From positions 2,604,001-2,668,000 of the forward strand of contig NZ_QYRP01000002.1 of the NCBI RefSeq assembly GCF_003600895.1: DNA of 64,000 nt. Reading direction: 5' to 3'. Below the pieces are notes generated by a model that searched no databases, was not told where the DNA came from, and worked only from the letters and a program-made list of their open reading frames with translations. Numbering within the stretch: position 1 is the stretch's first letter; every line of letters starts with the position of its first letter. This document shows, in pieces, positions 59,625-64,000 of this stretch. The position numbers and the translations under genes were made by a program. This DNA comes from Nocardioides cavernaquae (GTDB lineage: Bacteria > Actinomycetota > Actinomycetes > Propionibacteriales > Nocardioidaceae).

Positions 59625-60902
59625 TCAGATCGTGCCGGAGATGTAGTCGATGGCGCTGATCTTGTTGGCTGCGTCGTACTCGTAGATGCCGATGGACGCC
59701 GCAGTCGGGCTGCCGGTCTCGCCGAGCTCGATCGGGCCGGAGACACCGTCGTAGTCGATGTCCTCACCGTCAGCGAGCAGGGCTGCGCAGTCCTTGAACG
59801 TCGTGCACTTCTCGCCGCCGGTGGTGACGTCGACGATGTTGGCAGCGACGTCGTTGCCCGCGTCGCTCTCGGCCGCGATGGCCGCGAGTGCCGAGACGAT
59901 GGTGGCGTCGTAGGACTCAGCCGCGTAGGCCCAGTCCTTCAGCTTCGGGTCGATCTCGAGCAGGCGCGACTTGAAGTCCTTGGCGGTCTCGGCGCCCGGG
60001 ATCGTGCCCTTCGTGCCCTTGAGGGTGCCGGGCGGCAGGGGCGCGGTGGCGTCCTTGCTGTAGTCGGCGGTGTTGCCGTCGACGAAGTACGTCGGGACGT
60101 CCTGCGGGCCGACCTTGGAGGCGATCAACTGCGGGATGATCGAGGTGGTCTCCTCGAAGGCGATCAGGAGGATGGCGTCCGCGCCGGAACCCGCGATCTC
60201 GGTGACCTGGGAGTCGTAGGACTGGGCCTTCTCGCCGTAGAAGACGGTGTCGGCAACCTTGGAGCCGGCCGCCTCGAGGTTCTTCTTGACCTCCTCGGCG
60301 AGGGTCTCGCCGTAGGCGTCCTGACGGGCCAGGATCGCGACGTTCTTGCGGCCGTCCTGGAGCAGCAGGTTGGCCATCACGGCACCCTGGAGGATGTCGG
60401 ACGGTGCCGTGCGGAAGTAGTTGTCCGGCTTGGCGAACTTGCCGTTGTCGAAGTCGGTCGACGTGTTGGCGGGCGAGAACATGACCGCGCCGGACGACAT
60501 GATCTTGTCGACCACGGTCATCGAGACACCCGACGAGGCTGCACCGACGATGACGTCGGCGCCCTTGTCGAGGAGCTTGTCGGTCTCCGCCGGGGCGATG
60601 CCCGAGTCGGTGTCGCCCGAGTCGGCGCGGACGTGCGCGACGTCCTTGCCGAGGACGCCGCCAGCAGCGTTGATGTCCTTGACCGCGAGGTCGACGCCGG
60701 CGAACTCCGGCGGGCCGAGGAAGGCAAGGCTGCCCGTGGCAGGGAGCAGGGAGCCGAAGGTGAGGACGCCGTCGCCCTTGGCGGCAACCGGCTTGTCCAC
60801 CTCCTCGTCCTTCTTCTCCTCGGCGCCGCAGGCGGAGAGCGCGAGGGCGAGGACTGCCGAGGTGGCAGTCGCCTTCGCCCAGGTGGAGGTACGTCGATTC
60901 AC
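59625..60902 (-). CDS. livK: Branched-chain amino acid ABC substrate-binding lipoprotein LivK
   Basis: The 425-residue lipoprotein (lipobox LALSAC, Cys near residue 25) has the type I periplasmic-binding fold: LPATGSLAFLGPPEFAGVDLAVKDINAAGG and NVAILARQDAYGETLAEEV. It should deliver leucine, isoleucine, valine or related compounds to LivHMGF, encoded convergently across the terminator. The GTG at 60902 follows AAAGG; the frame continues to 61010 without support. The real ligand may differ, as such proteins also bind amides or short fatty acids. Confidence 0.94.
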   Translation of the reverse strand: MNRRTSTWAKATATSAVLALALSACGAEEKKDEEVDKPVAAKGDGVLTFGSLLPATGSLAFLGPPEFAGVDLAVKDINAAGGVLGKDVAHVRADSGDTDSGIAPAETDKLLDKGADVIVGAASSGVSMTVVDKIMSSGAVMFSPANTSTDFDNGKFAKPDNYFRTAPSDILQGAVMANLLLQDGRKNVAILARQDAYGETLAEEVKKNLEAAGSKVADTVFYGEKAQSYDSQVTEIAGSGADAILLIAFEETTSIIPQLIASKVGPQDVPTYFVDGNTADYSKDATAPLPPGTLKGTKGTIPGAETAKDFKSRLLEIDPKLKDWAYAAESYDATIVSALAAIAAESDAGNDVAANIVDVTTGGEKCTTFKDCAALLADGEDIDYDGVSGPIELGETGSPTAASIGIYEYDAANKISAIDYISGTI

Positions 60903-61046
60903 GTCAAGACCTTTCGTAGAACGAACAAACTGACGGGAGCTGCCCGAGGCAGGCGGGATCTTTCGGGCCACGCTAGACCCGGGTGATCTGCCTCTTTCGT
61001 CTCGAACCATGTCGTTAGCGAACCGTTACGTCAACGGGACTGGCCG

Positions 61047-61146
61047 AGGAAGCTCGCGACGGAAATCGGGGGAGGGGAGACAGCCCCTGAACCGGGGCGT
61101 AGGCTTCCTGCGGGTCAGAGACCCGCAACGGGGGTTGCAACGGGGG
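61047..61146 (+). promoter_or_regulatory. Structured 5' leader of the GNAT gene
   Basis: AGGAAGC (61047-61053) pairs with GCTTCCT (61103-61109), enclosing a GCCCC/GGGGC hairpin (61083-61098). A second hairpin GCGGGTC-AGA-GACCCGC (61110-61126) follows, then two copies of GCAACGGGGG (61125-61134 and 61137-61146). The arrangement suggests a folded RNA leader; no riboswitch class was recognised. Confidence 0.4.
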
Positions 61147-61178
61147 ACGTTGTGTCTGTCGAGCGGGGGAGGTATGTC

Positions 61179-61760
61179 ATGAGTCGTGCTTCGTTCCACG
61201 TCAGGGCGGTCGAGCTGGATGACGCCGATGGCCTGATGGAGCTGTGGCAGTCGCGGATCGGACGCACCGGTCAGCAGGAGATCACGCGCCACGACGTTCC
61301 GTCGACGGTGCGCAAGGTCCTGGCCAGTGACCGTGAGCGCATCGCAGTCGCGGAGGTCAACGGCCGGATCGTGGGTGCGATCTACCTGCGTGTCGGGCCG
61401 CTGATGCCACTCACCAGCGATCAGGCGGTCTTCGCCAGCCTGCTGAAGGTGCATGAGGAGTTCCGTCGTCGCGGCGTCGCGCGGGGCCTGATGGAGGCCG
61501 CGGTCTCCTGGGCGGAGGAGCAGGGCATCGCCCACGTCGTCAGCATCTCCAGCGGCGCGTCTCGCGACACCAACCGCTTCCTGGCCCGCATCGGGCTGAC
61601 CCAGGCTGCCACGCTTCGCGTTGCCCCGACCGCCGCACTCCGCGCCCGCCTGCCGATCGACGTGCCGGCCGTGGTCCGCGGCGTACCGGCGCAGCAGCGC
61701 AACCTCAGCCAGGTCCTGGCCGCGCGTCGTTCGATGCGCCGCAGCCAGGACGCAGTCTGA
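61179..61760 (+). CDS. GNAT family N-acetyltransferase
   Basis: The 193-residue protein has the GNAT fold with the acetyl-CoA-binding segment EEFRRRGVARGLMEAAVSWAEEQG (motif A, R-R-x-G-x-A/G) and a beta-bulge IVGAIYLRVG. The N-terminal VRAVELDDADGLMELWQSR is typical. I chose the ATG at 61179 because GGGGGAGG lies 5-7 nt upstream; a GTG at 61152 is in frame. The substrate is unknown. It stands alone between livK and a convergent thioesterase, behind a leader with paired hairpins. Confidence 0.85.
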   Translation: MSRASFHVRAVELDDADGLMELWQSRIGRTGQQEITRHDVPSTVRKVLASDRERIAVAEVNGRIVGAIYLRVGPLMPLTSDQAVFASLLKVHEEFRRRGVARGLMEAAVSWAEEQGIAHVVSISSGASRDTNRFLARIGLTQAATLRVAPTAALRARLPIDVPAVVRGVPAQQRNLSQVLAARRSMRRSQDAV

Positions 61761-61769
61761 GCTGAGCGG

Positions 61770-62213
61770 TCAGCCCTTCGGCGCGGCGATCAGCGCAAGC
61801 GTGATCCGCGACGTGCACAAGCGCCTGCCGCTTTCGTCGGTGATCACGATCTCGTATGCCGCGGACGTGCGGCCGCGGTGGATGGCCGTCGCGACTCCGG
61901 TAACCAGACCCGAGGTTGCTGCCCGGTGATGGGTGGCGTTGATGTCGACGCCGACCGGGACCTTGTCGGGATACGCGTGGATGCCAGCACCGAGGGATCC
62001 GAGTGTTTCCGCGAGGACCACCGATGCGCCACCGTGCAGGAGCATGAAGGGCTGGGTGTTGCCCTCGACCGGCATCGTCGCGACCAGACGGTCGGCAGAC
62101 GCCTCGAGCAGAGTGATCCCCATCTTGTCGTTGAGCGCGCCCATCGGGATGATCGCAAGGAGCTCGTCGACGGGGATGCCATCGATGGACTCGGGCAGTG
62201 CAGATTGAGTCAT
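61770..62213 (-). CDS. PaaI-family hotdog thioesterase
   Basis: The 147-residue hotdog protein carries NTQPFMLLHGGASVVLAETLGS (the HGG-x-5-6-E/D catalytic helix of PaaI thioesterases) and GVDINATHHRAATSG, the second half of the acyl-CoA site. Relatives hydrolyse hydroxyphenylacetyl- or other acyl-CoAs, including dihydroxynaphthoyl-CoA in menaquinone synthesis. CAGGAT ends 6 nt before the ATG. Divergent from polA. Confidence 0.9.
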   Translation of the reverse strand: MTQSALPESIDGIPVDELLAIIPMGALNDKMGITLLEASADRLVATMPVEGNTQPFMLLHGGASVVLAETLGSLGAGIHAYPDKVPVGVDINATHHRAATSGLVTGVATAIHRGRTSAAYEIVITDESGRRLCTSRITLALIAAPKG

Positions 62214-62264
62214 GACGCCATCCTGCCCGATCCCTCCAGCGCACGAGCGGTCGGTCGGCCCGGA

Positions 62265-62270
62265 TAGAGT
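62265..62270 (+). promoter_or_regulatory. -10 element of a leaderless polA transcript
   Basis: TAGAGT ends 6 nt before the GTG at 62277. Confidence 0.5.
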
Positions 62271-62276
62271 CGCACC

Positions 62277-64000
62277 GTGCCTGAGACGTCGCTTGCCACT
62301 GGTCGCCCCCGCCTGCTTCTGCTCGACGGTCACTCGCTGGCCTACCGCGCCTTCTTTGCGCTTCCGGTGGAGAACTTCTCGACCGCGACGGGCCAGCACA
62401 CCAACGCGGTCTACGGCTTCACCTCGATGCTGGTCAACGTCCTGCGCGACGAGCAGCCGACCCACGTGGCGGTGGCCTTCGACGTCTCGCGACAGACCTT
62501 CCGCCTGGCGGAGTACTCCGAGTACAAGGCCAAGCGCAACAAGACCCCTGACGAGTTCAAGAGCCAGCTCCCGCTGATCCAGGAGATGCTCCGCTCGCTG
62601 CGGATCACCTATCTCGAGCACGACGGCTACGAGGCCGACGACATCATCGCGACATTGGCCACCCAGGCGACGGCCGACGGCTTCGACGTCCTGATCCTCA
62701 CCGGTGACCGCGACTCGCTGCAGCTGGTCAACGACACCACGACGGTGCTCTACCCGATGCGCGGCGTCTCCGACCTGGCCCGCATGACCCCGGCAGCCGT
62801 CGAGGAGAAGTACGGCCTTCCCCCGCACCGCTACCCCGAGCTGGCCGCTCTGGTCGGCGAGACCAGCGACAACCTGCCGGGTGTCCCGGGCGTCGGGCCC
62901 AAGACCGCGGCCAAGTGGATCGCGACCTACGACGGCCTTGAGAACCTCATCACGCACGTCGACAAGGTGACCGGCAAGGCAGGCGAGAACCTCCGCACCC
63001 ACCTGGGCGACGTCATCCGCAACCGGCACCTCAACCGGCTGGTCACCGACCTGACCCTCGACAAGCGGCCCGAGGAGCTCGGCCGTGAGGAGTGGGACCG
63101 CCCGGTGGCGCTCGAGCTGCTCGACGAGCTGGAGTTCCGGGGCGAGCTCCGCACCCGCCTGCTCGACGTGGTCGGTGCCGCTGAGGAGCCCGTTGCCGAG
63201 GACACCGGTTTCGCGCTCGATGGCCGCAAGCTGGCGGCGGGCGAGGTCGCCGACTTCCTGGCCTCGCTCGGCACCGGGCTGGCGGGCGTCCAGGTGCGCG
63301 GCCAGTGGGGCTCGGGCACCGGCGTGGTGGAGGGCCTCGCGATCGTCGACGCGGCCGACCACGCGGCGTACGTCGACGTGGCGGCGTTGAGCGTCGAGGA
63401 CGACGCTGCGATCGCCTCGTGGCTCGCGGCCGCCGACCGTCCCAAGGTCCTGCACGATGCCAAGGGGCCGTCGCTGGCCTTGTCCGCACAGGGTTGGGAG
63501 CTCGGTGGACTCGTCACCGACACGGCCCTCGCGGCGTACCTCGTGCAGCCGGACCAGCGCTCCTACGACCTCGGCGACCTGACCCTGCGCTACCTCAAGC
63601 GCGAGCTCCGGCAGGAGACGACGCAGGAGCAGGACGGGCTCTTCGACGCTGCTGACCTCGGTGAGGGCGACGACGCTGCGACGACCGCGATGCTGCATGC
63701 TCGAGCGATCCTCGAGCTCGCTGCCGTCCTCGACACCGAGGTCGACGAGCACGGCGGCACGCGGCTCCTGGCCGAGGTGGAGCTCCCACTCGAGCAGCGG
63801 CTGGCCACGCTGGAGCGCACCGGCATCGCGGTCGACATCGACCACCTCGAAGGTCTCGAGGCGCACTTCGCGGCCGAGGTGCGCAAGGCGGCCGACGAGG
63901 CGTTTGCGGTGATCGGCAAGGAGATCAACCTCGGCTCGCCCAAGCAGCTCCAGGTGGTGCTCTTCGATGAACTGGGCATGCCCAAGACCAAGAAGACCAA
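62277..64000 (+). CDS. polA: DNA polymerase I, 5' part (cut by window end)
   Basis: The first 574 codons encode the 5'-3' exonuclease (LLLLDGHSLAYRAFF, EADDIIATLA, TGDRDSLQLV, and the GVPGVGPKTA helix-hairpin-helix) and most of the vestigial 3'-5' exonuclease domain. The exo I DxE motif is not found and the exo II region reads LHDAKGPSLAL, so proofreading is probably lost, as in Mycobacterium and Thermus enzymes. The polymerase palm lies beyond the window. GTG start behind TAGAGT. Role: Okazaki fragment processing and repair. Confidence 0.95.
   Translation, partial: MPETSLATGRPRLLLLDGHSLAYRAFFALPVENFSTATGQHTNAVYGFTSMLVNVLRDEQPTHVAVAFDVSRQTFRLAEYSEYKAKRNKTPDEFKSQLPLIQEMLRSLRITYLEHDGYEADDIIATLATQATADGFDVLILTGDRDSLQLVNDTTTVLYPMRGVSDLARMTPAAVEEKYGLPPHRYPELAALVGETSDNLPGVPGVGPKTAAKWIATYDGLENLITHVDKVTGKAGENLRTHLGDVIRNRHLNRLVTDLTLDKRPEELGREEWDRPVALELLDELEFRGELRTRLLDVVGAAEEPVAEDTGFALDGRKLAAGEVADFLASLGTGLAGVQVRGQWGSGTGVVEGLAIVDAADHAAYVDVAALSVEDDAAIASWLAAADRPKVLHDAKGPSLALSAQGWELGGLVTDTALAAYLVQPDQRSYDLGDLTLRYLKRELRQETTQEQDGLFDAADLGEGDDAATTAMLHARAILELAAVLDTEVDEHGGTRLLAEVELPLEQRLATLERTGIAVDIDHLEGLEAHFAAEVRKAADEAFAVIGKEINLGSPKQLQVVLFDELGMPKTKKT

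Noticed and set aside
61047..61146. ydaO/c-di-AMP, cobalamin or SAM riboswitch upstream of the GNAT gene
   Set aside because: Conserved cores of these classes could not be matched; only general hairpins are visible, so it is reported as unassigned.

Overview
The window is a stretch of chromosome from a high-GC actinobacterium. The best guess is a member of the Nocardioidaceae or another Propionibacteriales lineage. That is inferred from GC-rich codon use, frequent GTG starts, actinobacteria-specific families (TIGR03085, TIGR02234, HGxxPAAW, DUF2510, PaaX, ImuA'/ImuB) and gene order. About two thirds is housekeeping DNA in orders familiar from other actinobacteria: leuS-degV-comEA-comEC-holA-rpsT-lepA on the left, and hisI-TIGR02234-trpC-trpB-trpA-lgt-(gltB-gltD)-pyk-pdtaR-polA on the right, which resembles the Mycobacterium tuberculosis Rv1606-Rv1629 region.

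Layout. 1-1.9 kb: the SOS mutasome genes imuA-imuB on the minus strand, behind a LexA box lying exactly between the -35 and -10. 2-10.5 kb: a TetR regulator, leuS behind a small Leu-codon leader peptide and terminator, degV, the DNA-uptake genes comEA/comEC, and holA. 10.5-14.4 kb: a large inverted repeat, rpsT, an APH-type kinase, lepA. 14.4-33.3 kb: an accessory segment of small operons: AraC, PNPOx-like, a two-component pair, membrane proteins, a secreted SGNH hydrolase, an ECF sigma factor with its DGPF/YCII partner, AIM24-like, MOSC, a fatty acyl-CoA ligase/PaaX/crotonase/SDR group, SRPBCC-ArsR, a Ca2+/H+ antiporter and TIGR03085. 33.3-37 kb: a heterodimeric ABC exporter. 37-44.3 kb: hisI, trp-linked membrane genes, trpCBA, an SCO lipoprotein, lgt and a VIT1-like transporter. 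44.3-53 kb: a secreted phosphoesterase, glutamate synthase and pyruvate kinase. 53-54.7 kb: a lower-GC islet with a 2H-phosphoesterase-like gene and a LAGLIDADG-type gene, abutting tRNA-Leu(CAA). 54.8-64 kb: pdtaR, a branched-chain amino acid ABC transporter whose LivH carries an extra exported beta domain, a convergent LivK, a GNAT gene with a structured leader, a thioesterase, and the 5' part of polA, cut by the window end.

A recurring pattern is leaderless starts. About twenty gene starts have a -10-like hexamer (A at position 2, T at position 6) ending 6-7 nt before the start codon, which implies transcription begins at the start codon. I used this pattern to choose several starts. No CRISPR array, rRNA operon, insertion sequence or prophage was seen. 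The longest gene-free stretches are 10472-10726 and 60903-61178, both under 300 nt, and both contain inverted repeats.
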